This document shows positions 14,801-27,594 of a DNA stretch of 64,000 bases, piece by piece (positions within the stretch are counted from its first letter, which is position 1; the number at the start of each line of letters is the position of its first letter). The notes beneath the pieces are model-generated. The model saw only the letters and a program-made list of their open reading frames with translations. It was not told the DNA's origin and ran no database searches. A program made the position numbers and the translations under genes. The stretch is from Prinia subflava (lineage: Eukaryota; Chordata; Aves; Passeriformes; Cisticolidae): assembly GCF_021018805.1 (NCBI RefSeq), contig NC_086253.1, forward strand, positions 32,876,083 to 32,940,082, given 5' to 3'.

Positions 14801-17800
14801 AGACATGCATTTTGGCCTACCCAGACACAAACACTAATAATCTAGTGGTAAATGTTCACCTTTTACACCTAAGGTTTGGAAAGAACAAGTGTCCTGATGC
14901 CATTTGATCTCTTCACTATCCCTTTAGTAAATATAAGCTTTTCTCTTGAAAAGACACAGTTAAAGTTTCCATGTAGCAATAAAACATTACATATATAAAT
15001 ATATAAAATTACACATGCAATGAAGAAATAGGACTAATTTTTGTAGAAATAAAAAGTGAGACTTTGCCTTTAATAGAGGCATTGCTGGGAGTCTGAAGAA
15101 GTACATTATCATTCCTGAAGGTCCCTGTAATTGCACACCTCATGAAGTGTTTGGACTGTTTCCTGAATGCTGCTCCATGATATGCCTCATGAAAGAGGTT
15201 CTATAAATCTAACTACTGCTGTGCATTATTTTTCCAGGTAACATCGAATGGCAAACACATCAGAGAGTTGTGTAACAGCCAGCTTATGTTGTTCAAAAAA
15301 TTATGTAAGTGCCAGCATGTTCATTTATGAAGCATACAGCATTTATCTGCTGGCACAGAGCCTTGCTAACTTCATTCCAACTTCAGTCCTTTGAAATGAG
15401 CTTATCTCATTTCCAATGCCAAAATGGGCTTTAACTTTAAACAAAAAAGGCATCTGCTTGCCAAATTTGGACATGACGTTTGACTGCAGCTATTAAAGGG
15501 AGCAGAACCACTGATGAGTGAATGAGCTGAAAAGAAAAACAACTCCTTCCTCAGTCAGCTTTAAGATTCTCCATCAGAACTTCTACAGGCTGTCAGAACC
15601 AAAGGGCAAACATTTTGCATACACAACAGGAAAATCCAGCCTCACAGAAAACGTTCAATTCCCATAAAATTAATTGTGAAATTTGAGAAATGAAGCAATT
15701 AGGCACAAAATCTGAGAAATGCTTTGCAACTTTTTGGCAGGAGCCAAAATTATAATATGAGCTGACATTACACCAGGGTCACAAAGAAACCAATAAAGGA
15801 CAACAAATTTCTTTCCTAGTCTTAACCATATCTAACCACCTGCAAAATAGGTAAAATTGAAATACTAGGACAGAAGCAACACTTCAGAAAAATCAGTGCA
15901 ATAATCAGAACCTTAGCAACACAGATTGAAAGTCGATACATGCATAGGTCAGTTTGCAAATACAAAGCTGCAGACATAGGGTATAGACATGAGTTTTCAA
16001 AATTAAGGTAAGCAGTACTTCAATTCCCTTATGTTATCAGTACCTCATTCCATTAAATAAAGTCTCTAGATTTTTTTTAAACACTTGTCATTATTTTATA
16101 AATGTCCCCAACTCCTTCTTTACATTTTTTAAAAATTAAAAAGAAAACAAAGGGAAAAAAAATCAGTACACAAATATTATTTAAGATGAAAACCAAGCAT
16201 GTATAATTAAACTTTTGAAAATAAAATATTTTAATTTCTATTTTCAATTTGCTTAGAATTTTATTAAACAGCTCTGAAACATACCATTTCAATTAAAAAA
16301 ATACTTTCCACTTACTGGCTTGTTAATTTAGAAAAGATCCTCAACATGGGCTTTAAAAGGCTCTAAGATACCTACTCCTCACTTGGTAAGTAGGAAGCTT
16401 CTTGAAAAAAATTGAGGTTTAAGTCTTCCATTTCTGCTGTATTCATGGAATAAATTTACCACCTTTGAAAGTTAAATAATGTGAGGGAAAAAAAAAAAAG
16501 ACAAGACATTCCTGGCTTCCCAAATCTGCATACAAAAATTTTAAGAAAATGCTTTTCAGTTTCAGTTTGCCACTCAGAATCTAAACAGCAGAGAAAAGTA
16601 CCAGAGTTATGTAATCATGATAACCAAAAGTTAAAATGAGAGGTTAGTTGACCTAAATCACAGCTTCAAAGAATCTACAAAGCTGAGGCAGGTAGGGCAG
16701 AGTTGTAGGAATGTCCTTCTCTACCCTACATGTATTTCCAACCTAGGAATTTCTAATGCCCGGGAAAGAGGTAAAATACAAGAGCTCCATTCCTCCCTTC
16801 TTTGCCAGATGCATGAGAAGAATAACAGAGGTGCTTGTCATGCTACCTAGGAAAAGGACAGAGGATTTCTCCTTTGCCAGGAAAAACAAAGGGTACTGCT
16901 AATTTGTCAGCCACCCACTAACCAAAAGCTGATAAGAAAAGTTCACCAGGATCCAAATTATTAATCATTCCTGTTCCCTAACAATGGAATTAGGAAAAAT
17001 TATATTCTGTATATAATCAGACTTATTGCTTTGGGAATTCTTCTAAAATAAGTAGTATTTATTATAAAAAGACTTCCCATATACCCATGAGTTTTGAAAT
17101 AGAAAACAGGCTGTGCAGCTTGGAACACTCTGACCTTTCACCTCTGGACAGCCAGTTTCAGTACATGCTGTTCCACATGTGCAAGTGATTTTCAGACTTC
17201 ATTTAGCATCCTAGACTGTTAATGTCTAAATTTCACAGTGAAGTCTAATATAGTTTATTATGATATAGACTAAGCTCTGAAGTAAGATAGAAGGTTTATG
17301 ATTTAAAATGCGGACTCTGAAGTGTTTGGGGGTTTTTTTCTGCCTGTATCAGGGTTTATTCTGGTTCTGCAGCCTGAAACAGAGCACTCCATGAGTTTAC
17401 AGAAGAAACAATTGGTTTTAAACATTTGCCCCTTAAAACTTTTTTCTTCAATTCTCAGTCTGCCAAGTTGTCAGGAAAACAACATTTTCTTCCATCACAG
17501 CAGGGACATACTGGGAGAAAAAATAAGAAAATTAAGTCCAAAAACATTCTGATATGAGGTAAGATGCTTGCCTTTTGATAGCAACATGGAAAACAATGCC
17601 AGGGCATGGGCACAGGAGATTGATTGTCCAAAGCTAGAGAGGTGTGCAATGATGGATTTGTGTACCATGCTACCATTCCAATGCCTAATTTGCAACCCCA
17701 GCTCCCAAATCTCAAAAAGTTGAGTGGCACAAAGGAATTTACACTGCTTCCCCCCGCCTTCAGTTTTTGGGGGAGAAGCTGGGTGGAAAACGGTGGTTGT

Positions 17801-20299
17801 ACTCTTTCAGATTGCATTGGATAGAAAAATAACATTTGGGACAAAAACCAAATGAAATACCAACCTGGAAAGCAAAAGTCTGCTTCAAATATTTGGGTAG
17901 TCATATAAATCGAAAGATTACATTATTATTCTGAGGAGGGTAGTTTATACATAAATTCATAGCATAGACATTAAATTCAGAGGATGTATATTTGCGGGTA
18001 AAAAAAGTTGTAACACCAATGATCCTACAGTACAAAACAAGAAAGTCTATTAAAAATGCTTGTTTTCTTACATGGAAGCTTCAATGACACAAGTGCAAAA
18101 AAGAGGAAATGACACACTGTTTCTTATTTACAAAAATGTATTTTCATAGTTACAACTACTATGAAAGATAATATAATGCCCTAAAACCAGACAAAAAAGA
18201 GAAAATGTTCTTTACTGAAGGGAATATACCTTTGAAAAGTGGATTAAATGCTCTGCATTCAATCCAGCTCAGCTGGTCATTTTGGTCTGGTATGTAAAAA
18301 CAGAAGTGTTCTAGGTAGACAAACCAAAAAATGTACACATACGATGTAAATGGGTGAAGGATTTCTTAAAAGCAGTCACTGAAAAAGAACTATGAAACAG
18401 CCTTATGAGACAAGCATCAAGTCAGTATTGCCTTTCAAAGCTTTTATTTTTCTTTCTCCTCTCTAGTACAAAGGGAGGGGGAAAAAAGCTGAATCTGGGA
18501 AACATCAATGAAACTGGATCTAGCAATTGGTTTCCAGATCAACAGCACCTTGGAGAGCAAGTCACCCTTCCAGTAAACTAGGCAGGAAAAAAAATTATTC
18601 TTTGAGCAAGACCTCAGCTTCATATTTGCATATGATTTCCACTGAAACTGAGAGAAATCACTTGCCTAGAAAAACGTTAAACCTACCGTGTCTTTACCCA
18701 TATCTAGCAAGATTAGAAGGGACATATGAGCAAATTTCACTATAGTATAGAAACACCAACAAACTTTACAGAATCTTAAGCAATCCCAAACCTGGGTATT
18801 TTAAAAAACAAACAACCAAATAAAAAAACACACACCCAAAAAGCAAACCTGCATATTAAGATATAAATCAGTAACTTAAGCATAGGAATTTGGAAGGAAT
18901 CTCTCCAGTGAACAAGTTATTATATAGGCATAATCTTTGACACCAGAAACTCAGAGCCTGATTATACTGTTTGACCTGACATTGAAATTCGTATATTTCA
19001 GAATCATTTCCTACCGAGGTGTATTGCAGGATTTGCAATCTCAATATTTGAGATTGCCAGTGTTCTGAGAAAAATAAAATGCAAATTTCATAGGAAAGAA
19101 CTCTTTAAATGAATACATCTAATATGCTATTCATTTCCAGCTACCAATCAAAGCACACTACAGGATTCACTAGGAAGAGTGAAAAAAAAGAGTATCAAAT
19201 ATGCAAGGTGTTTTCACTCAAAACAGATAATCATGGAAGAGGAGAAAAGGTAAGAAACTGAAGTACTACTTGGTGAAAAGTTCTGACCTTGAACACACAC
19301 AGTGTACTCTCTCAGGAAGGATGAGCTACATAGTGGCAATATTTTGAAGGCATATACCAAACCAATCTCAAGACAATAAGACATACCAGAGTATATACAC
19401 CACTCAAAAGGAATTAGAGGATTTTTTTTTCCTCAACTTCAAAATACATAAAAGTATTTGAGCTACCAAGACTGATACATCACTGACCTAAACACCTGCC
19501 TTATTTCTTTAAATGTGCCTCTTCCTTCACATTCCTAATGTAAGCTGTGCCCCCCACCAGCTGACTGCCACCCTCCAAGCTCTTTGTGATACAGATACTC
19601 TTTCTGATGGTTTACTTTCAAAGAGTCACTACTATGTGTTTCACTCTGATCAGGATGTCAATTATACCTTAATAATGGAGGGTATCTTTGAAATATTCTT
19701 GTCAAGAATACAGTTACAAAAACTTCTGATGAACACTATCTACTAGCAAGCCACAAGTAAAGGACTACCTTTAAAAAGCTAAGATTTCTACAAAGGAAAA
19801 AAGACATCATCACCTAATACTGCATTTCTCTTCCACAGTATGACAAATATGTATGACATCAGTCCAGATTTTTCAAGGCATTAGGACTGGTGCATGCCAT
19901 GGTCTCAAGTGACTATCAAAAAATGCAGCAGAAGGGCTGCAAGGACTTTTTAATGCAATAAACTATTACATTAGAAATAAGACAAGATGTGAAACAAGAC
20001 CTTGAGAGGAAATCTTATTAGTATTTCTGTTTACATGAAACAGAGTCATGTACGAAGTCAAAGCACTGCATTTCATAGCTGAATCCAACACCAGCAACAT
20101 AAACAGTGTGATATCAAGTGAGCAACAAGGCTGCTTTAAGAAACCAGAAGGACGCTGCATCCTGAAGCTTACTGATTGTCAGGCTGAGAGAGATGCTAAA
20201 GCAGCAGATAAAGTTGATGCATTTGTTGTAAACTTTCCAGCATTCAAGCTTTATTTGTCCGCGTTTGCTACTCCCCTCTGTGGGTGGAGAAGCCGAGGG
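5801..20299. other. Spacer between SORBS2 and PDLIM3
   Basis: About 14.5 kb with no recognisable exon, RNA gene or complete mobile element. It holds only A/C-rich simple sequence (for example 11,020-11,095 and 18,795-18,840) and short chance open frames. Conserved muscle enhancers could lie here but cannot be recognised by eye. Confidence 0.6.
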
Positions 20300-20410
20300 A
20301 CTGGCTGACGTCACCCAAAGAGTAGGGATAAAGTGCAGTGCCCACAGCTTTGGAATGAGTAAAACTTCTTAGGAGGTATAAAAGGTCGGCTGCCCTGTCT
20401 GGCAGGTGCT
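20300..20410 (+). promoter_or_regulatory. PDLIM3 core promoter
   Basis: A perfect palindromic CRE (TGACGTCA, 20306-20313) is followed by a TGGAATG sequence resembling an M-CAT/TEAD core near 20351 and a strong TATA box (TATAAAAGG, 20377-20385). The PDLIM3 start codon lies 113 bp beyond the TATA box. Initiation is expected about 30 bp after the TATA box, near 20,410. A TATA-driven promoter with an M-CAT-like site suits a gene of striated and smooth muscle; the factor assignments are inference from motif matches. Confidence 0.65.
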
Positions 20411-20497
20411 CTGCTGACAGCAACCTTCCTCCTATAGCTCAACTCCTCACATGGACCCCAGAAAAAAAGAACAGTGACCAAGGAAAATCTGTCCACA

Positions 20498-20590
20498 ATG
20501 CCACAAAATGTTATTCTCCAAGGACCGTCACCCTGGGGATTCAGGCTCTCAGGAGGAATAGATTTTAATCAACCCTTAATCATAACCAGG
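20498..20590 (+). CDS. PDLIM3: PDLIM3 exon 1, start of PDZ domain
   Basis: The ATG at 20498 opens 31 codons ([20 protein letters not shown] and onward) ending at donor GT 20591-20592, phase 0. The PWGFRLSGG motif is the carboxylate-binding loop of ALP/Enigma-family PDZ domains. PDLIM3 (ALP) binds alpha-actinin at Z-discs and dense bodies and supports actin anchorage in muscle (family knowledge). The start follows a short 5' UTR behind a TATA promoter. Summing the exons gives 315 residues (20498-41619 without the 33.4 and 36.4 kb exons) or 363 residues (with them in place of the 32.7 kb exon), close to the known mammalian isoform sizes. Confidence 0.95.
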
Positions 20591-22146
20591 GTATGTACTC
20601 TTTCTATTTATTACATTTAATAGTTGCTGTAGATTTTTGTCTTTTACTTTTCTGGAGTTTAGAGATGCAGATAAAGCTGTGAGCAGATTAAAAAGTAGCT
20701 GCTAGTTCTGAGGAGAGCCAGCTGAATACAAAGTTTTTACAAGTTTTCTGTGATTGGTCTAAGAGATTTTAACTGCACTTACACTTAAGTCTCAAAATTA
20801 AATTAAAATGCCTTGACAGCAGAAAAAAATCTGGCATGATCTCCTCGGCTTTCAAAATTACATTTAAACCTACTAAAAGCAAGACCTCACTTTTATACTT
20901 TCCCCATCTAACCTCTCTGATCACTGGGAGAGAAAATTGCTAGGCAGCAGCTCCTCATGCCTGGGAGTTTGTGCTTTGCAGATTAATCTGACTCTTATTT
21001 AATTAAACCAAGTTCTGTTAATTGCCAGCAAAGGCTACAGTACCTGGTTTTATATATCTTAAAGTTTTAACTTCCCTGAATGTTAAATGAGTGACTTATT
21101 GGAAAGTTATCCAGTCCTGAAAATGAAAGAGACAGTTATTTGGTGGGGTTTGCCATATTTAGAAACTAAAAATTTACCTTACTCACCCTCCCCCAATAAA
21201 TGGCAAGAATTTGAGCTTTCCTTTTTTCATGGATTTTGAGATATTAGTTGCAATTTAAGAAACCAGTGACTCGATCAATGTAGCATACAACACACTGTCA
21301 GCTGCTCTGCATATACAGATGTGGATCTGCTCTAAAGACAGGATACATATTTTGAGAATTTCTATATTTTGAAAATTGTGTCCAATGCACATCAGGCTAG
21401 AATTCATTCTCCTTACATTTCTGCTGCTTTTCAGGACCTTAGACACATGAAATGTGTGTTCCATGAGCTTCTAAATTGCTATGCCTTTTTTGTTTTTTCC
21501 CTTTTTTAAAAAAGTCCTGCACTATGACTCACTATATACACTATGCCTGGTATTGAGTAAATGTCAAAAGCCTTGAAGGATGGATACCAGTAGTGATGTC
21601 TTGCAGTAAATATGCATCCAAATAAGAATCAATAAAAAGTTTAAGGACCATCTTTTCACAGATTAACTAGTAAAAATTAACTCAGTCATTCATTCCAGAT
21701 TTATAAAACCATAAAAAATTTTATGCATTTTAAACAGAAGTAAATCAAAATGCTATTATTTGACTGAATGTAGTTACATAAAAAATACTCATCGAATATA
21801 GCAAAGCCTTTGGAGAAACAGGAGACAGAAACATTGAATTAAAAAAAAATCCCTGGATGTTTTGGGGCCTTCATTGCCTTTTATGGGCCTCTAAAAGAAA
21901 AATAGTTTCCATTATCTCTAATGAAAAATATTTTAGTGGTGTCTGGTTTGTATTTTCTTTGTGTTTAGATTAAGTGCAAAGAAGTTTAAAACTGCAATAA
22001 CAAAGGATGTTACTATAAATATAACTTTTAAAGAATAAACTATTTGCAGTTGACTCATACCTATCAAATGCCTCACAAGACATAAGCCATTGGTTTCTGG
22101 CACATTACAGAAGTGCCCAAAATTACATTTCAAGTAGCACAATGAA

Positions 22147-22179
22147 ATATACATATATATATATGTATTTATATATGTG
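22147..22179. repeat. TA-rich simple repeat
   Basis: Alternating AT/ATG sequence in PDLIM3 intron 1, seen directly. Confidence 0.85.
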
Positions 22180-25100
22180 AAAAAAGGTTACATTTGCTTA
22201 GTTCAGGCATAAGACTATTAACAGTTTGTTTAAAGTTAGTACTTTTGTTGCCACTGCATACATTTAGAAGAGTTCCTCAGTAAGTGTTCATACAATACCC
22301 CTTAAGAAAAAGAGAACATTTCAAAAGACCCATCATTCTTGACTCTTGGAGCCTAGGTGTTCCTTTTGTAAAAGTTATTATAAGCAGCCCATTCACACTA
22401 GGCTTAACTGTCCTAACAAGAAAAAATTAAACAATAAATAGAAAATATTTTTAAATATATTCTGAATAAAATAATTGGACAGGTGTTAGGATTGGTTCTC
22501 TATGTCCTTGTTCAACAAGAGACAGCTTTTATCAGGACTTGTCAAGAGAGACAGACGACCTAAGAGATCATTATCCACCTGTCTAAAGAACAGATGTCAC
22601 TTCAAAAGCTCATGTGAAAATTGTTCTGTTGTTTTGACTGTTTAAAGCAAATGCAAAACTACAGACTATGATCACTTGGAGAAAGGAAGAACAGAAGGGG
22701 AGTAAAAATTGACATATTGAAATTCTATTACGGTCAGAAACAACTAATTAACTACAAAGACTGAAAACATTAACATCCTTGGAACTTTGCATAGATGCAG
22801 AGAAATTGCATTAATGAAACTGATTACAGGAACAAGTGAAACTTGTGCAGTTTGGAGAGAACGGTAAAATATTATCAACTCTAGATTTAAGTTCTATTTT
22901 ATTTTTATAGACCTTTACCAATCACAATGCAAGTATTCATATTAAATCAATTTTATGTTTAGCCACTCTGTCTTCAGAAATTCATAGCTCTCTTCAGAAA
23001 ACACAAAGCCTGAAATATTTATGATGGTGTAATGTGATAAGCTTCATAAGTCTACTAGCAGATGCAGAGAGGTTCTTTTCAAAGTTTCATTGGAGATATT
23101 TGACCCTCATGTGGTTAAATAGTTAGTCTGTGACAACATCTGTATGATCAAAATATATTTTTTTATTTATCCAAATCCAAGATACAGGAGTCAAAGGCAT
23201 ACCATGCAGAAATGGCCTGAGGAGCAAGGCAAAAATTTTCCCAAAGCAACACTAGAATCTACCTCATGAAACCAGGGTGAGCAAGCAACAAACACTACAG
23301 TCACAACACAATTCTAAGTGTTCAAAATACACAGGTAATGTGCCACTAACAAGTCCTTAAGAAACCATACCACTTACATTATAGAGGTAATCACAGTATC
23401 AACATCATATCCATGATATCTTGCACTGCACAACATGGTCCCTTTCTATAAAATGTAGTCTGCAAGGCAGGTGCCTGCTCTGCACCCTAGCAGGGGTGGG
23501 CATATAGAGCTCAGCACCCCCATCAAGGTGTTAAGGTCCAAGAGACACATCTCAGAAGCTTGGCCATGATCAATTCAGTCAAGGAATAGGAAATACAGAC
23601 TCCTGTCCCTTTCCCTCCTTGCTCCCACCAAATGATGGTAACCCCATCCAAACATCTAAGTGATATTCTGCAGCTGCTGACAACTTATGAAACCCAAGGG
23701 ATTTAGCAGCAGCACGGAACAGGGCATGCTCTGCTAGCAGTACAGCTGCAGGGGAGTGCACTGTGCTAGGCAGACACGCTACTTTATAAGGCAGGATCAT
23801 TATCTCAGGGCTTTGCTGCAGTATGTCACAGGAACAGCAGATGATTTGTTGTGACGTGTAAAAAACAAAATCTGCAGAGTAACTACTCCATAAGGGTTAT
23901 ACAAGCTAACTTACTCTTGAGAGGGAACCAAGAATGGTTGGTTTGCCAAGTTAGGTATTAAAGCATCAACAGTCACATTGGAACACGAATTCTGCTGCAG
24001 TTTGTCATTGCAGACATGTTCACAACATGCTAAGTCAAATCAGGAGCAATTCCACATTGAAGGGAGAAGAATGATCATACCTCTAACCCCTGTCTTATTA
24101 TAGTGGTGTAAGTGGTCTCAGTGTTGATCATTTACACTTGCTGGTGAAGGAGAAGCAATTTTAGAGATTTCAGACTTTGAACTTATAAACAACTTCCTCC
24201 ATTCATATTCAGATTGTTCAGGCACCAGAATACTTTGTTAAGTACACAATACACGAGTCCATTCTTTCGAAGGGTGAGGATGTAAAAGTCTGCAGCTGGC
24301 CACAAGCACCACTTTGGAAATATTGCCTGACTTGATAGTAACACATGCATTGTAGTCTGTTACAGTGATATCAAAAATAAGTTTACATGCAGGAATGCAG
24401 AAAAAGAGCTCACAAAACAATCTCTTTGATCATTCAGACTCACCTAATGGAGATAGAAAGAGGAGAGAACAACCCCCCTTCACTGATTTTTGCCCTCATT
24501 TCAATACTAATACAGTTCAATTCATATTAAAAAGAATTTCTATTTGGCTTTTATGTTGACAGTAGTGTCCCCTTGAGAGACAAGTCTGCCAGCTTCCCCA
24601 AGGCTGGAGTTCAGAACATGCTGGAAGTACACTGGGCAGCTACTCTCTTCCTTTGCTGGAAAACTCTGAAACACCAGAGCTGAATAATGTCTCCACAGCA
24701 TGTTTTCCAGTCAAGATAACATGTGCTTTCCCTGTAGCAGTACCCATAGTGAGAAAAAAATCTCTCCAATAGCTTTTTCATTTAATATATGCCACAGATA
24801 AAAGAAATGCTTTTGGAAATAAGACTATAATGACATTTTTTTCCCTTCACACTGGGATTCATTTACTTCCAAATAAGAAGCTAATGTTTCTTTGCATGAC
24901 CCAACTTGTCCCTTCCACTGTTCGAGAGCTGAATTTCAGAAGCTTATGAGCTACATGCATCTATTTCATGTTGCTGTCTAGGTAATCAAGAGTTGCCTAA
25001 AATGGCATTACACACGTAAGGGATGGAAATCCCCCTCAGTGACCTAAGATCTGTTGTGCATGTGGTATGTGTTGTGGTGGCAGAAGTCACCTCTTGCAAA

Positions 25101-25233
25101 TAGAGATCTGTAATTCTAGAACAAGCTTCAGTAACATCTAAGGTCATGGCCTCTCTACAATAGTTATTTTAAAGCAAAATTATGTTGCACTTCAATTATT
25201 TTCACAACCATACAGACAGTCTGTCAACTAGAC

Positions 25234-25256
25234 AAAAAAAAAAAAAAAAAAAAAAA
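25234..25256. repeat. Poly-A run, 23 bases
   Basis: Uninterrupted adenines in PDLIM3 intron 1. No retroposed sequence is recognisable upstream. Confidence 0.9.
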
Positions 25257-25774
25257 GCATAGAAAGATAAGTTTAGGGCTATTTGGCTATTTCTGTGGAT
25301 GTCACAGATAGTCCAAGTACATGAGGTATGAATTGCACCACGCAGACCATCATAAAGGATCTAGGCCACTGTTACTCAAATGCCATGGGACTTACACCTA
25401 AGCACTTTAAGGAGTTCAGTAGTACAATTTCTTACCAGTCCTTTTCTACTGCTGGTGTTGTTAAGGAGAAAACAACTTTTTTTTCAAGCAAATTATATAT
25501 ATAATGGCAGTGGAAAAGAAGATTTAAAGATGAGTTACAGTAATTACAGAAATCAGGGTGGAAACTAATGCAAAAATGTGAAGATAATTTCCATCTAATT
25601 TGGAGTTATGATGAATAAAACATTCATATGGTTTCCTGACAATAGAACTACAGAGCCTTTGGCAAAAATACCTCCCCCATCCAACAGGAAATAGGAGAAT
25701 GTGATGAAGTTTATTTTCTCTATCAATTTTCAAGCATGCATGGTGATTAAGCAGTAACATTTTGGTCTTTTCAG

Positions 25775-25926
25775 ATTACACCTGGAAGCAAGGCTTCAGC
25801 CGCCAACCTGTGCCCTGGTGATGTTATTATAGCTATTGATGGTTTAGGCACAGAGAACATGACACATAATGATGCCCAGGAGAGAATTAAAGCAGCTACA
25901 CATCAGCTTTGTTTGAAAATAGAGAG
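25775..25926 (+). CDS. PDLIM3: PDLIM3 exon 2, rest of PDZ domain
   Basis: This 152-bp exon, phase 0 to 2, encodes [20 protein letters not shown] and continues through the second half of the PDZ domain to CLKIE plus a split arginine codon. Acceptor AG lies at 25773-25774 and donor GT at 25927-25928. The PGDVI-AIDG and AQERIK segments are hallmarks of PDLIM-family PDZ domains, which dock the C-terminus of alpha-actinin. Confidence 0.95.
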
Positions 25927-27509
25927 GTACGTGTACACGCCTGCCTAGTTCCGAAAGAAGAGACTACTCAATCAACAGTACAATTATTATACAGTGTAAC
26001 TATTTAAAACAGTTTGAGGAAGTTCCCAAGATCCTCAAAATTACAAGCAACCAGACCTACCTCTTAAACTCCAGATCAAGCAAGACTCCCCAGAACTTAT
26101 CTTTGTAGGCACAAAAAGAACAGCTTCCCTCAGGTTATTCACACTATAATTCTGCTGACTGAACAAGTCGCCTATTTACTGTCAATAAGTAAGCAGTTCT
26201 TAATATTTTGGGGAAATGATAAAATACTCATCTAGTGTCAGTTGTTCAGTGACCTCTCTGCTCTAATGCTCGCTCAGCCAAACGTTCTTGTCACTGCCTC
26301 CTTCTCCCTACCACACATAAAGCTGCTACTGTATCATCCCAGTCAGGAAAAACAACATCATGTCACTTCCATAAGGGATTACAAAGTAGTGAGTTTAAAG
26401 CCAATCGATCTCTTTGGTCACAAAAAGAGATTTTAATCCTAATAAAGGATTCTCAAAGCAATGTTCAAAACAAAACTGAGAAACACAGTCTTACCTAAAC
26501 TGCAGTAATCCAGAGACATTTGTGTTCACTTCTCTCTACTAGAGCCAGGAAGAGAAACAACCAGCAGCTTCACAGCTCCAGCTGATTTTGCTCAGCCTGT
26601 AATCAGAATCACTTGGCACACTCTTTCAGCTATCTCCAAAACTAAGACAGGGCTGATTAACCTGAGGCTCTCAAGGAGACACAGCTCTTTATTGTAGCTG
26701 ACTACAACATTTCTTTTGAAATACAAATGTGTTTCATTTTTTAAGGAGTGTTCTTGAATTACTAGAGCGCACACCATAGTTAATAATTCCTTCTGTTAAT
26801 TCAGGGTTCTGCTACAGATTGATATAAGCCATTTAATAACTATCTTGGGATCCAGTCTCAAGACGTGATAAATGTATATATAACAAGCAGCACCAGATTA
26901 ATATTTAACATTACTATTACATTACTTTAGAATTAGCTGCCACATTTCACTTTGTCAATGAAAGCAGAACATAACTGATATTTTTGTACTTGTTACTTCT
27001 GCCTATGTGACTGAAAGAATCATCTGTGCAACTTCCATTTCCCCTTGCACGTGCTTTACATACTTAGATTTCACTTCAACATTGAAAAGCAGGCTTGACA
27101 TGGAAATTATGGTCTTTAACGAAAAAGAAATTGATGTTTAGGATTATTACTAATATATTCAATTGTTTATATAAAATACTCTGAGGACCCAACATTCATT
27201 CTAGCAACCATTAAAAAAATAAAACTAAAAAGTTTGGCCGGCTCAGGTCAGAAAGGCACTAATTTCCCTTTCCTTTTGTGTTTGGTAACTATTAACAACC
27301 TATTTCCCATTGTTAATAGCATACATAATTTTTTTTAAGTAAATACATTTTATATATATTGGTTACATATCACTGATGTATTTTTATGTCAAAACACTAA
27401 AAAAGCATAGAAAAAACTGCAGATTTATGACATGCATTATATTTTATGGGGACATACACAACTCTGTAGGAATTCAAATTATTTAAATTCTGCCTGCCTT
27501 TCTTTCTAG
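25927..27509 (+). other. PDLIM3 intron 2
   Basis: A 1.6-kb intron bounded by GT at 25927 and AG at 27508-27509. Nothing further is recognised. Confidence 0.85.
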
Positions 27510-27594
27510 GGCAGGAACTAAATTATGGTCCCCACAAGTTTCAGAAGATGGCAGAGCACATCCCTTCAAGATAAATTTGGAAGCTGAACCTCAG
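27510..27594 (+). CDS. PDLIM3: PDLIM3 exon 3, PDZ-ZM linker
   Basis: This 85-bp exon completes the split arginine codon and encodes [20 protein letters not shown] through INLEAEPQ, ending in phase 0 at donor GT 27595-27596. It is the last exon shared by both isoforms before the alternative segment. The phase-0 end fits both the exon at 32,709 and the exon at 33,356, as needed for mutually exclusive splicing. Confidence 0.94.

Larger units (their letters stand above)
20591..25774 (+). other. PDLIM3 intron 1
   Basis: A 5.2-kb intron with GTATGT donor and TTTTCAG acceptor. It holds a TA-rich simple repeat at 22147-22179 and a run of 23 A at 25234-25256. No other gene is seen. Confidence 0.85.

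Noticed and set aside
17455..17904. 149-codon minus-strand frame in the SORBS2-PDLIM3 spacer
   Set aside because: No domain, no promoter and no codon pattern to support a gene. One of many chance frames in AT-rich DNA.
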